From Rheinheimera sp. (GTDB lineage Bacteria > Pseudomonadota > Gammaproteobacteria > Enterobacterales > Alteromonadaceae), in contig NZ_JAIWOI010000090.1 in the NCBI RefSeq assembly GCF_020217005.1, forward strand, positions 1 through 10,000: DNA of 10,000 nucleotides, written 5' to 3'. The notes under the pieces were generated by a model. It saw only the letters and a program-made list of their open reading frames with translations. It did no database searches and was not told the DNA's origin. Both the position numbers and the translations under genes were made by a program. This document shows positions 1 through 7,368 of the stretch, piece after piece (the first letter of the stretch is position 1; the number at the start of each line of letters is the position of its first letter).

Positions 1-1899
1 GCTTTATGTATCAAAGAAGCAGGTAAAACCGTCGGCGACAGCATGGCCGAAGTACGCGAAGCTGTAGATTTCTGTCGTTATTACGCTGCTGAAGCGACCA
101 AGAATCTGCAAACATCCCAAGCCCGTGGTGTAGTGCTTTGTATCAGCCCGTGGAACTTCCCATTAGCTATTTTCTTAGGTCAGGTCAGCGCCGCTTTAGT
201 GGCAGGTAATACAGTAGTCGCTAAGCCTGCTGAACAAACCAGCTTAATTGCTGTGCGTACTCTGGAGCTGATGAAAGCCGCTGGTTTCCCGGACAATGTT
301 GTGCAGTTAGTCATAGCACCGGGTCGTCAGGTCGGTGAAGTGGTAGTGCCAGACACCCGCATTCAGGCCGTGATGTTTACAGGTTCTACTGAAACTGGTG
401 CCTGGATTGCCCGTAAACTGGCCGAACGTGGTGGCGAGCCAGTGCCGCTAATCGCCGAAACCGGTGGTCAGAATTGTATGATTGTGGACTCTACCGCTCT
501 GCCTGAGCAAGTGGTGGATGATGTGATTTCTTCTGGTTTCCAAAGCGCTGGCCAACGTTGTTCCGCCCTTCGTGTGCTGTTTCTGCAGGAAGATGTGGCC
601 GATAAGATCATCACTATGATCAAAGGCGCGATGAAAGAGCTGCATGTCGGCGACCCGGCCTGGTTAAGCACTGACTTAGGTCCAGTGATTGATAGCAAAG
701 CTTTAGATCGTTTAAACCAGCATGTGCAGTATCTGGAAGGCAAAGCGACCTTGCATTATGTCTGTGATGCCCCAGCTGCTGGCGATCATTATTTCTTCGC
801 ACCACGTTTATATGAAATCAGCAGCCTGAATCTGCTGGAACGTGAAGTGTTTGGCCCTGTGGTGCATATCATCCGCTTTAAAGCCGAAGAGCTGGATAAA
901 GTCATTCAGCAAATTAATGCTACAGGCTACGGCCTGACGATGGGCATTCATAGCCGTATCGCCCAAACCACCATGAAAGTCGCCAGCGAAATCAAAGCGG
1001 GTAACATTTATGTGAACCGCAATATGATTGGTGCTGTGGTCGGTGTGCAGCCATTTGGTGGCCGTGGTTTATCTGGTACTGGCCCTAAAGCCGGTGGCCC
1101 GTTCTACTTAAGCCGTCTGGTGAAAGAACATGAATTGCAGGCTCCTGCTTTAGATGCTGCGGTACAACAACAGTTGGAAGCTGCCAGCGGTTTTGATGCT
1201 CAGCTGTCGACTCAGTTACAGCAAATGGCTGTAGCTCAAGTGGCCTGGCTGAACCAAAACGTCAACAACAGAGGTTCTGTGTTACGTCGTTTTATCGCTC
1301 AGCTGGCTGGCAACAAGCTGGTATCAGAGCAGGAGCACGACTTAAACGAAGTGATCACAGCGGCCCGTGAACAGTTACAGTTTATCGAAAAAGAACTGGC
1401 TCAGCCTATCACTTTGCCAGGACCTACAGGTGAATCGAACCAATTACATCTGGAAGCCAAAGGGGTAGTGGCGCTGATTCGCAGCGAACACAGCAGCTTC
1501 CAACACTGGATGCTGGCGTTGATCACAGCTCTGGTATCAGGCAATGCAGTGGTGAGTACTGCAGGCGAAGCTCAGCAGGCTGAGATGGATACCTGCCGTA
1601 AGTTGTTACTGCAGGCTGGTTTACCAGCCAATCTGTTCCACTGGGTCAAGCTGCCAGCCTTAAAAGCGCTGTTAGCACACCCAGTGCTGGCAACAGCTGT
1701 GATTGAAGGCACCAACCCACTGAAAGCATTATCTGCGCAGTGGATGGCAGCCCGTGAAGGTGCTATCAGTGCTTTAGTCACCAGCCCTGCCGATCATCAG
1801 TTGTTGCACCGTTTAGTAACAGAAAAAACCGTCACTATTAACACTACAGCTGCCGGTGGTAATGCTTCGCTGATGACCATGACAGACAACCTGGGTTAA
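1..1899 (+). CDS. putA: Proline utilization protein PutA, C-terminal part (P5C dehydrogenase region), 5' truncated by window edge
   Basis: The reading frame is open from base 1, so the gene begins upstream; 632 codons and the stop are visible. This part carries the L-glutamate-gamma-semialdehyde (P5C) dehydrogenase module, which oxidises the proline-derived semialdehyde to glutamate with NAD+. Visible ALDH landmarks, numbered from base 1, are PWNFP with Asn52, Lys75 in VVAKPAEQT, GSTETG of the Rossmann fold, general base Glu153 in IAETGGQN, nucleophile Cys187 in SAGQRCSALR, and EVFGPV. After the ALDH core (about residue 370) there is a further domain of roughly 250 residues. It ends in NTTAAGGNASLMT, the conserved C-terminal motif of long PutA proteins. 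The protein is therefore a type B or C PutA; the N-terminal proline dehydrogenase and any DNA-binding domain lie outside the window. No catalytic residue is missing. A strong terminator follows. Confidence 0.96.
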   Translation, partial: ALCIKEAGKTVGDSMAEVREAVDFCRYYAAEATKNLQTSQARGVVLCISPWNFPLAIFLGQVSAALVAGNTVVAKPAEQTSLIAVRTLELMKAAGFPDNVVQLVIAPGRQVGEVVVPDTRIQAVMFTGSTETGAWIARKLAERGGEPVPLIAETGGQNCMIVDSTALPEQVVDDVISSGFQSAGQRCSALRVLFLQEDVADKIITMIKGAMKELHVGDPAWLSTDLGPVIDSKALDRLNQHVQYLEGKATLHYVCDAPAAGDHYFFAPRLYEISSLNLLEREVFGPVVHIIRFKAEELDKVIQQINATGYGLTMGIHSRIAQTTMKVASEIKAGNIYVNRNMIGAVVGVQPFGGRGLSGTGPKAGGPFYLSRLVKEHELQAPALDAAVQQQLEAASGFDAQLSTQLQQMAVAQVAWLNQNVNNRGSVLRRFIAQLAGNKLVSEQEHDLNEVITAAREQLQFIEKELAQPITLPGPTGESNQLHLEAKGVVALIRSEHSSFQHWMLALITALVSGNAVVSTAGEAQQAEMDTCRKLLLQAGLPANLFHWVKLPALKALLAHPVLATAVIEGTNPLKALSAQWMAAREGAISALVTSPADHQLLHRLVTEKTVTINTTAAGGNASLMTMTDNLG

Positions 1900-1926
1900 A
1901 ACTTCAGCAAAAGCTTATTAAATAGG

Positions 1927-1955
1927 AAGCCCGCCTTGTTGCGGGCTTTTTTTTT
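1927..1955 (+). terminator. Rho-independent terminator of putA
   Basis: A perfect 8-bp stem, AAGCCCGC (1927-1934) with GCGGGCTT (1941-1948), has a 6-nt loop CTTGTT. The T run at 1947-1955 is nine bases long. It starts 27 bases after the putA stop codon. The rest of the gap to 2029 is AT-rich and holds no promoter I would name with confidence. Confidence 0.95.
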
Positions 1956-2029
1956 ACCTGAAAACAATATATCATTTTTTTCATATTTACACTTATTTAC
2001 GAATTTCCGAAATCCGGCAATTCCAGAGC

Positions 2030-3247
2030 ATGCTTATGACAACACCAGCTCAGCTTAAAATTTTGTCTATTTCTGACTTACAGCCAGGCATGTATGTGGT
2101 GTCTGTGCATAAACAAAAAGGCAATGTCGAAATTAAAACTCAGGGCTGGGCCAGAACAGCTGCAGTAATAGAGCAACTGAAGAAAAAAGGTGTATTGGAA
2201 CTGGTGGTGGATTTAAGTAAAACCCTGGAGCAACCTAAAACGAATGGTGTGGACGCTGCAGAGGCAACACCTGTATCACAAAGTAAAAACCGCGAAAAAG
2301 TCAGCTTTGAACAAGAGCTGGGTCAAGCCAATGTGCTGTACCAGCAAGCCAAAGGTCTGCAGAAAAAAGCCTTTGCTGATATCAAAGCTGGTCGGGAGTT
2401 AAATCTTCAGCAATTTCAAGACTGCGCAACCGGCTTTATCGACTCGGTATTTCGTAATCAGGATGCATTACTTTGCATCAGCCGAATTCGTGAAAAAGAT
2501 GCCTATCTGCTGGAACATTCGGTCAATGTATCTATTCTGATGACTATTTTTGCCAAGCAACTGAAGTTTGACGAAGAGCTGATCCAGCAGTTGGCGACTG
2601 GTGCTTTGTTACACGACATAGGTAAAATTCTGGTGCCAGACAGTATTTTAAATAAGCCAGGTAAACTGACAGCAGAAGAATTTGCCGAAATGCGCCGCCA
2701 TGTGGTGTACAGCCATGAAATTCTGCAAAAAATACCAGGCTTAAGCCCGATCAGTATTGATGTAGCGGCCGTGCACCATGAGCGGCTGGATGGCAAAGGT
2801 TACCCTCACGGCCTGGCTGATCAACAAATCTCAGTCTATGGCAGGATGATTTCTATAGTCGACACTTACGATGCCATCACGGCACAGCGTTGCTACAAAG
2901 AAGGCCAGACAGGTATCTCGGCGCTTAAAATATTAAAACGTGAGTCTCCGCAAAGCTATGATCCTGTGCTACTGGCTCAGTTTATCAAAGCTATAGGCAT
3001 TCACCCTGTCGGCACTTTGGTCAAACTTAGCAATGAAAAGCTGGGCATAGTGCTCAAAGCCAATGAGCAGGACCCATTACGTCCTGTGATTAAAGTGTTT
3101 TATAACTGTAAATTCAAACGCTATATCGAAGTGTCTGTTATTGATCTGGCAAGTAACAAAGTGGATCTGGAGATTGAAGGCGCAGTGATGCCAGAGGATT
3201 TTGGCATTGATATTATTCGCTTTTTTCGTCAATCCGTGCTGGAGTAA
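2030..3247 (+). CDS. HD-GYP domain protein, probable cyclic-di-GMP phosphodiesterase (DUF3391 N-terminus)
   Basis: The 405-residue protein has two parts. Residues about 7-130 match the DUF3391 style (LSISDLQPGMYVVSV near the start). Residues about 150-320 form an HD-GYP domain: His163 in LLEHSVNVS, the HD pair His195-Asp196 in LLHDIGK, and HHERLDGKGYP at 249-259, which is an intact GYP motif. Family knowledge says intact HD-GYP proteins hydrolyse c-di-GMP to pGpG/GMP using a di- or tri-metal site. No signal peptide or membrane segment is seen, so it is probably cytoplasmic. Two in-frame ATGs compete. The first (2030) has AGAG only 1 nt upstream, whereas ATG 2036 has the same AGAG 7 nt upstream, so the true start may be 2036 (403 residues). 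No receiver domain is attached, so the input signal is unknown. It converges with gspB 8 bp away. Confidence 0.93.
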   Translation: MLMTTPAQLKILSISDLQPGMYVVSVHKQKGNVEIKTQGWARTAAVIEQLKKKGVLELVVDLSKTLEQPKTNGVDAAEATPVSQSKNREKVSFEQELGQANVLYQQAKGLQKKAFADIKAGRELNLQQFQDCATGFIDSVFRNQDALLCISRIREKDAYLLEHSVNVSILMTIFAKQLKFDEELIQQLATGALLHDIGKILVPDSILNKPGKLTAEEFAEMRRHVVYSHEILQKIPGLSPISIDVAAVHHERLDGKGYPHGLADQQISVYGRMISIVDTYDAITAQRCYKEGQTGISALKILKRESPQSYDPVLLAQFIKAIGIHPVGTLVKLSNEKLGIVLKANEQDPLRPVIKVFYNCKFKRYIEVSVIDLASNKVDLEIEGAVMPEDFGIDIIRFFRQSVLE

Positions 3248-3277
3248 CAAGGGTTTTAGCGGCCCCTGTAACTCCAG
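3239..3277. terminator. Hairpin spanning both convergent stop codons; possible bidirectional 3' end structure
   Basis: CTGGAGTAACAAGGG (3239-3253) pairs with CCCCTGTAACTCCAG (3263-3277): 13 of 15 positions pair, around a 9-nt loop. The TAA of the HD-GYP gene (3245-3247) lies in one arm, and the gspB stop (3256-3258) lies in the loop. There is no T run after the stem on either strand, so it is not a classical intrinsic terminator. It may act as a 3' stabilising structure or a Rho-associated end. Confidence 0.4.
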
Positions 3278-4077
3278 TCTGTTAAGGCTTCCACACTAAA
3301 CTGCACCTGATTAAATTGCAGTACCACATACTGAGGCAAAATTTCTTTCACCTGAATATCTGCCGTTACCCACTGCCCCTGCTGCAAGTCTTTACCATTG
3401 ACTTTAATCCAACGCTGTTTGGCATCTGTAGCATAAACATGGGCTTCAAAACGCAAAGCTGGTAACTGACGCTGTAACAGATCATCCAATTGATTGATGT
3501 CCATAGCAGGTGCATCGTGGTAATTTATTTCTTGTTTGCGTCGCTGTGGGTTATCGGCTGCAGCCAAAGCAGATTCAAACTTACCCCGCAACTCAGCCGA
3601 CACGTCGGCTTGTTCCAACTCTGCAGCAGGCAATAATTCATCGACCGGAGTTAACTCTTCAGCTGTATCCGCTTCTTGCATTTGCCCGAAATCAACAAAG
3701 TCTTCATCTGTCGCGCTGCCCAGCACTTTTTCACCACGTTTGGCCGATACAACCAATTGCGGATCATCTTCCGGCACCACCTCCAGTTGCACAGGCTCAG
3801 TTGGCTTTAGTAAATCGGCCGCCAGTTGCAGTTCCATTGCAATATCAGCCGCATTAGCAATAGCAGGTGCAGCCTGAACCACAGGAGCAATGGGAGCGGT
3901 TGCTACAACCTGTTGTTTGTCACCAAATTGATACTGGCCAAGCACAAAGCCCAGCACCAGGCCTAACAACACCAATAAAGTTAAAGCGGCAATACGCCAC
4001 CCCTGGTTTATTGCGGTCTTTTCTGCAGAAACAGGCACTTGCTGTTGTTGCTTTAATGCATCCATTAATAACGACAT
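3256..4077 (-). CDS. gspB: General secretion pathway protein B (GspB/ExeB-like)
   Basis: The 273-residue inner-membrane protein has a short cytoplasmic N-terminus (MSLLMDALKQQQQ), one hydrophobic segment at about 28-50, and an acidic, Ala/Pro-rich periplasmic linker at about 55-180. A folded C-terminal domain at about 184-273 carries LRFEAHVYATDAKQRWIKVNG and the following QVKEILPQYVVLQF, which resemble the T2SSB/GspB C-terminal domain. In Aeromonas the partner pair ExeA-ExeB helps the GspD secretin insert and assemble through the peptidoglycan; the same role is inferred here. The ATG at 4075-4077 has TAGGAA 6 nt upstream, and this SD overlaps the gspA stop codon (gap 9 bp), so the two genes should be translationally coupled. 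The gspC-N core operon is not in this window. Confidence 0.88.
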   Translation of the reverse strand: MSLLMDALKQQQQVPVSAEKTAINQGWRIAALTLLVLLGLVLGFVLGQYQFGDKQQVVATAPIAPVVQAAPAIANAADIAMELQLAADLLKPTEPVQLEVVPEDDPQLVVSAKRGEKVLGSATDEDFVDFGQMQEADTAEELTPVDELLPAAELEQADVSAELRGKFESALAAADNPQRRKQEINYHDAPAMDINQLDDLLQRQLPALRFEAHVYATDAKQRWIKVNGKDLQQGQWVTADIQVKEILPQYVVLQFNQVQFSVEALTDWSYRGR

Positions 4078-4086
4078 GATGGGTTC

Positions 4087-4995
4087 CTACCAAATAAACG
4101 CAGACAACCCTGCACCGACACCTAAGGCCACCAGCGTCAACACAGGCCACACCCAGACAGGCCAGGCCGCCTTTTCCGCTTGAGGTTTAATCGCCAACAC
4201 TTCTGACGCCGCCTGATTCACCAAACCAGCATCTATTAATGCTTTTTGCTGACTATAACCCCCAAGCAAAGCGCGGTCGCAGATTAAATTGAGTAGACGT
4301 GGAATACCACCAGATAATTGAAATAATTTTTTGACTGCTGAGGAAGTAAACACTGGCCTGCTGCAACCTGCAACCTGCAGGCGATAACTGATGTATTGCT
4401 GCACTTCTTGCTCGGTCAAAGGCATTAAGTGATAACGAGCCGTGATCCGCTGCGCCAGCTGACGTAAATCCTGCCGTTGCAACAACTGCTGTAATTCAGG
4501 CTGACCTATTAAAATCACCTGCAGCAGTTTTTTAGTATTGGTTTCCAGATTGGTTAACAGCCGCAATTGTTCCAGCACGGCTGGCTGCAAATGCTGGGCT
4601 TCATCGATAATCAGAATAGTATTTTTACCGGCCTGATGGTTTTTCATCAATCGGGTGGTAATTTTGTCCGTCAGCATTTTTAAGCTGGCATCAGACTTTT
4701 TGTAGCGAATTTTTAGCTGGTCGCAGATAGCAGCCAATAACTCAAGTTCGTTTAAGGTGGGATTGAGGATAAAAGCCACTTCAGTTTGCTCGGTCAGTTC
4801 CTGCAATAAACAGCGGGACACTGTGGTTTTTCCGGTACCCACTTCACCTGTAAGCAGCACAAAGCCACCCGCTTCACCTAAACCATACCGCAGATGCGCC
4901 AAAGCTTCGGCATGACGGGCGCTTAAGAACATAAAATCAGGATTAGGCGCTATCGAAAAAGGCTGACTGGTTAAACCGAAAAATCCGGTATACAT
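4087..4995 (-). CDS. gspA: General secretion pathway ATPase GspA/ExeA-like, short form ending at its membrane segment
   Basis: The 302-residue AAA+ ATPase begins MYTGFFGLTSQPFSIAPNPD, the characteristic ExeA/GspA opening. Walker A is GEVGTGKT (50-57) and Walker B is ILIIDEAQ (about 127-134). GGIPRLLNLICDRAL (about 229-243) looks like the sensor-2 region. A single hydrophobic segment at about 277-301 ends the protein. ExeA of Aeromonas is about 547 residues with a periplasmic peptidoglycan-binding domain after this segment; that domain is absent here. I chose ATG 4993-4995 over an in-frame TTG 36 bases upstream. The ATG matches the family N-terminus and has GGGA 5 nt before it, while the TTG has no SD and would sit at the predicted mRNA start. 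MshM is a similar short ATPase, but the gspB partner directly downstream favours GspA. Confidence 0.88.
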   Translation of the reverse strand: MYTGFFGLTSQPFSIAPNPDFMFLSARHAEALAHLRYGLGEAGGFVLLTGEVGTGKTTVSRCLLQELTEQTEVAFILNPTLNELELLAAICDQLKIRYKKSDASLKMLTDKITTRLMKNHQAGKNTILIIDEAQHLQPAVLEQLRLLTNLETNTKKLLQVILIGQPELQQLLQRQDLRQLAQRITARYHLMPLTEQEVQQYISYRLQVAGCSRPVFTSSAVKKLFQLSGGIPRLLNLICDRALLGGYSQQKALIDAGLVNQAASEVLAIKPQAEKAAWPVWVWPVLTLVALGVGAGLSAFIW

Positions 4996-5038
4996 AAGCT
5001 TCCCGCTGCTGAGTTTTGGCGACAACGCCAAGCAAAAA

Positions 5039-5044
5039 ATTTTA
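5039..5044 (-). promoter_or_regulatory. Candidate -10 hexamer for gspA-gspB
   Basis: On the minus strand this reads TAAAAT, placed directly outside the left end of the 5043-5166 inverted-repeat element. Transcription would start near 5032, leaving a leader of about 36 nt before ATG 4995. The -35 candidate (CTGCAA, 5061-5066, spacer 16) is weak. Confidence 0.4.
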
Positions 5045-5166
5045 CCCTAAGTAATTGAAGTTGCAGGGCGACGACAAGCGAACGAGACCCCAATATACAT
5101 AGTTGTCTATGAGATTGGGGCGAGAGAACGCAGGCAACAAAGCTGCAGCTTTAAGTACGACGGGTA
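5043..5166. repeat. 124-bp imperfect inverted-repeat element between gspA and cca (MITE-like or structured RNA)
   Basis: The outer 24 bases at 5043-5066 (TACCC...TTGCAG) match the reverse complement of 5143-5166 (CTGCAG...GGGTA) at 18 of 24 positions. Nested inside are GCG (5078-5080) with CGC (5129-5131), CCCCAAT (5088-5094) with ATTGGGG (5114-5120), and CATAG TTGT CTATG as the apical hairpin. The whole element can thus fold as one long interrupted stem-loop on either strand. It ends in TA dinucleotides, as some TA-targeting MITEs do, but with a palindromic end this proves nothing. It has no coding capacity. Both ends abut outward -10-like hexamers, one toward gspA and one toward cca. Only one copy is present in the window. 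Confidence 0.6.
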
Positions 5167-5172
5167 TATAAT
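5143..5172 (+). promoter_or_regulatory. Candidate promoter of cca
   Basis: TATAAT at 5167-5172 is a perfect -10 consensus. The possible -35 (CTGCAG at 5143-5148, spacer 18) is poor and lies inside the inverted-repeat element, whose right end touches the -10. The predicted start is near 5179, giving a cca leader of about 55 nt. Confidence 0.5.
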
Positions 5173-5199
5173 GGCAAAAAAACAGGGAAGGTTAAAGCA

Positions 5200-5238
5200 T
5201 TGAAAACTTATGTTGTAGCGGGAGCAGGAATACATTGA
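5200..5238 (+). other. Possible 12-codon leader ORF overlapping the cca start
   Basis: TTG at 5200-5202 has AAGG 8 nt upstream (5188-5191) and opens a frame reading [12 protein letters not shown], closed by TGA at 5236-5238. That stop overlaps the cca TTG start (TTGA), the arrangement of translationally coupled genes. Its sequence resembles the beginning of cca itself (MNIYLVGGA): 19 of the first 26 bases are identical. It may be a functional leader peptide or the decayed remnant of a 35-bp tandem duplication. Confidence 0.35.
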
Positions 5239-6476
5239 ACATTTATCTTGTGGGCGGGGCTGTTCGCGACGAGCTGTTGGGCTACCCGGCTTTGGATCAG
5301 GACTGGCTGGTGGTCGGCGCTACACCTGAACAATTACTGGCTTTGGGTTACCAGGCTGTCGGCAAAGATTTCCCGGTGTTTTTGCATCCAAAAACTAAAC
5401 AGGAATACGCTTTGGCCCGCACCGAACGCAAACAAGGTCAGGGCTACACAGGCTTTGCTTGTTATTTTGCTCAGGATGTCACCTTAGAGCAGGATTTACA
5501 GCGCCGAGACCTAACCATCAATGCCATAGCCAAAGATGATACAGGCCAGCTGCACGACCCTTATGGTGGTATTGCCGATCTGAACGCCAGGGTTCTGCGG
5601 CATGTCTCTCCAGCATTTAGTGAAGACCCGCTGCGGGTATTAAGAGTTGCTCGTTTTTATGCCCGTTATTTCCATTTAGGCTTTACGGTCGCCGCTGAAA
5701 CTTTGCAGTTAATGACAGAGCTGAGCCATAGCGGTGAGCTGCAGCATTTAACTGCAGAAAGAGTCTGGCAGGAAACGGCACGCGCTTTAACAGAACAAGA
5801 CCCACAAGCTTATTTTGAATTGCTGCACAGCTGCGGCGCATTAAAGGTATTGATGCCAGAACTGGATCAGCTGTGGGGTGTGCCTAACCCGCCACAGTGG
5901 CATCCGGAAATAGACACCGGCATCCACTGCATGCTCGTACTTAAACAAGCGGCTTTATTGTCTGACCGGTTAGATGTGCGTTTTGCTGCGCTTTGTCATG
6001 ATCTGGGCAAAGGTATTACCGATCCGGCTTTATGGCCCAAACATCATGGCCACGAACATACTGGTTTGCCTTTAGTACAGGAGCTATGCAGCAGACTCAA
6101 GGTGCCAAACGATTGTCGTGACTTGGCTTTATTGGCCTGTGAGTATCATCAGTTGCTGCACAAAGCCTTTGAGCTTCGCCCTGCCACAGTGCAAAAATTA
6201 TTTGATGGCATAGATTTATGGCGCAAACCCGAACGCCTGGATTTATTACTGCTCTGTGCGATAGCTGATTTACGCGGCCGCACTGGTTTTGAACAAGCTG
6301 CTTACCCACAAGCTGATTATTTACGTCAGCTTGCTCATGCAGCTCGCGCCATTGATATCAAAGCCATAGTGGCCTTGGGTTTAAAAGGTGAAGCCATTAA
6401 ACTGGAAGTAACCAAAGCACGGCTTGAGGCTATTAGTGACGCTAGACAGCAGTGGCTGCAGCATCAGGCCAGTTGA
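5235..6476 (+). CDS. cca: Multifunctional CCA tRNA nucleotidyltransferase
   Basis: The protein builds and repairs the 3' CCA end of tRNAs from CTP and ATP without a template. It is 413 residues, as in E. coli Cca (412), and aligns along its whole length from memory. The class II nucleotidyltransferase head shows GGAVRD (7-12), the catalytic carboxylates Asp21 and Asp23 in LDQDW, and RRDLTINA (90-97); ARTERK and [12 protein letters not shown] follow. The C-terminal HD domain has His255-Asp256 in CHDLGKG, so the metal-dependent phosphatase/phosphodiesterase activities known in E. coli are expected. The start is TTG at 5235 with AGGA 5 nt upstream; no in-frame ATG lies nearby, and the residues after it are the family start. 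Its last 35 bases overlap the end of folK on the other strand, and no terminator is visible there. Confidence 0.97.
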   Translation: MNIYLVGGAVRDELLGYPALDQDWLVVGATPEQLLALGYQAVGKDFPVFLHPKTKQEYALARTERKQGQGYTGFACYFAQDVTLEQDLQRRDLTINAIAKDDTGQLHDPYGGIADLNARVLRHVSPAFSEDPLRVLRVARFYARYFHLGFTVAAETLQLMTELSHSGELQHLTAERVWQETARALTEQDPQAYFELLHSCGALKVLMPELDQLWGVPNPPQWHPEIDTGIHCMLVLKQAALLSDRLDVRFAALCHDLGKGITDPALWPKHHGHEHTGLPLVQELCSRLKVPNDCRDLALLACEYHQLLHKAFELRPATVQKLFDGIDLWRKPERLDLLLLCAIADLRGRTGFEQAAYPQADYLRQLAHAARAIDIKAIVALGLKGEAIKLEVTKARLEAISDARQQWLQHQAS

Positions 6477-6948
6477 ATTCTACCTGCCACAACTTTTGTG
6501 GCTCATTGTAGCAAAGCCACATCTGCTGATAGTTTTGGCCTGTCAGCGGATGAAGTTGTTCTGGTGCCAGTTCGGATAAAGGCAGTAGCACAAAAGCATT
6601 TTTAGTGATTTCGTCCCGCGGCAATTCCACAGGCTCTTTGCAAATTAATTGATCATAAGTCAACAAATCCAGATCCAGCCGTTTGCCACAAAATTTTGGC
6701 GATTTAGCTGGCCGGCCATATTTTTGCTCTATCGCCTTAAAAGCAGCCACACAGTCAGCTACAGATAAATTTGTGTTGGCTTCAGCCACCAGATTATAAA
6801 AAGCATCACCGTCAAAACCCACAGCTTCACTTTCGTAGACGGCAGAGCAACGAATTTCTCCAAACAACGCTGTCAGTTCCAGATAAGCAGCGCTGATATG
6901 CAAATCACGCTCTATATTGCTGCCAATACTGATATAAATCAGCGCCAT
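6442..6948 (-). CDS. folK: 2-amino-4-hydroxy-6-hydroxymethyldihydropteridine pyrophosphokinase (HPPK)
   Basis: This enzyme transfers pyrophosphate from ATP to 6-hydroxymethyl-7,8-dihydropterin, one step after FolB in folate synthesis. The 168-residue protein has the family opening [13 protein letters not shown], the variable [18 protein letters not shown] segment and the metal-binding RLDLDLL (Asp92 and Asp94, equal to E. coli Asp95 and Asp97). Arg79 matches E. coli Arg82. Where E. coli has the signature Arg92, this protein has Lys89 (GKRLDLD), with an Arg one place later; Phe86 replaces Trp89. It is slightly longer than E. coli FolK (159), and the extra tail is encoded inside the antisense cca overlap. 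Start ATG 6946-6948 overlaps the folB stop by one base (TAATG), with GGAAG upstream, so folB-folK are coupled. Confidence 0.94.
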   Translation of the reverse strand: MALIYISIGSNIERDLHISAAYLELTALFGEIRCSAVYESEAVGFDGDAFYNLVAEANTNLSVADCVAAFKAIEQKYGRPAKSPKFCGKRLDLDLLTYDQLICKEPVELPRDEITKNAFVLLPLSELAPEQLHPLTGQNYQQMWLCYNEPQKLWQVEFNWPDAAATAV

Positions 6949-7301
6949 TACCAGCTTCCACGCGATATAGACACACCAACACTAGCAGCAGCTGGCACTG
7001 CAGCAGGCTTGGCAATGCTGACTTTCACCGCTTTAGTTGGGAATTTTTCCAGCACCATAGCTGCGACTTTTTCAGCCACAGTTTCAATTAATTCATGAGG
7101 TTGCTGACAAATCTCTGCAATGGCTGTACAGACAGCGCTGTAATCCAGAGTGTATTTCAAATCATCGGTTGCAGCAGCTTGCCGGATATCGGTCGCCAGC
7201 TCTAAATCAAACTCCAGTGTCTGTTGAATGGCTTTTTCCCAGTCATACACACCTATTACCGTCTGAACCTTGAATTGTCTGATAAAAACTATATCCGTCA
7301 T
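6948..7301 (-). CDS. folB: Dihydroneopterin aldolase
   Basis: FolB converts 7,8-dihydroneopterin to 6-hydroxymethyl-7,8-dihydropterin and glycolaldehyde, producing the FolK substrate. At 117 residues it is normal length. Residues known to matter in the family are in place: Glu22 in GVYDWE, Tyr54 in TLDYSAV, Glu73 in LIETVAE, and Lys98 in VSIAKP. Together with the SVGVSISRG C-terminal strand this supports an active octameric cytoplasmic aldolase; the oligomer is family knowledge. ATG at 7299-7301 has GCGGAA a few bases upstream. It is the first gene of a two-gene folB-folK unit and is divergent from plsY (137-bp gap). A TAGTAT (7355-7360, minus) could be its -10, but with a weak -35. Confidence 0.96.
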   Translation of the reverse strand: MTDIVFIRQFKVQTVIGVYDWEKAIQQTLEFDLELATDIRQAAATDDLKYTLDYSAVCTAIAEICQQPHELIETVAEKVAAMVLEKFPTKAVKVSIAKPAAVPAAASVGVSISRGSW

Positions 7302-7368
7302 AGATTTCCGCTTTTGTTAAGGACTTGTTTCAGGTAGGCTGGTCGGATAGGCAAATACTAAAAAAGCC

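Noticed and set aside
1..1899. Stand-alone aldehyde dehydrogenase starting at ATG 43
   Set aside because: The frame is open to base 1 with PutA-like sequence (KEAGKTVGDSMAEVREAVDF), and the C-terminus carries the PutA terminal motif.
3510..3877. Two plus-strand ORFs of about 114 codons opposite gspB
   Set aside because: Their compositions are those of antisense reading of the low-complexity Ala/Glu-rich gspB linker, and they have no independent support.
4087..4995. MshM (MSHA pilus ATPase) as the identity of the GspA-like gene
   Set aside because: Size is compatible, but the opening sequence and the coupled GspB-domain partner fit gspAB better, and no msh genes are present.
4996..5031. N-terminal extension of gspA from TTG 5031
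   Set aside because: It has no SD, the extension is not family-like, and it falls at the predicted mRNA start; ATG 4995 gives the usual MYxxFFGL start.
5171..5203. Ten-codon ORF beginning ATGGCAAAAAAACAG and ending in a TTGA overlap with the leader ORF
   Set aside because: It has no SD, and its ATG overlaps the perfect TATAAT -10, so it would not be in the transcript from that promoter.
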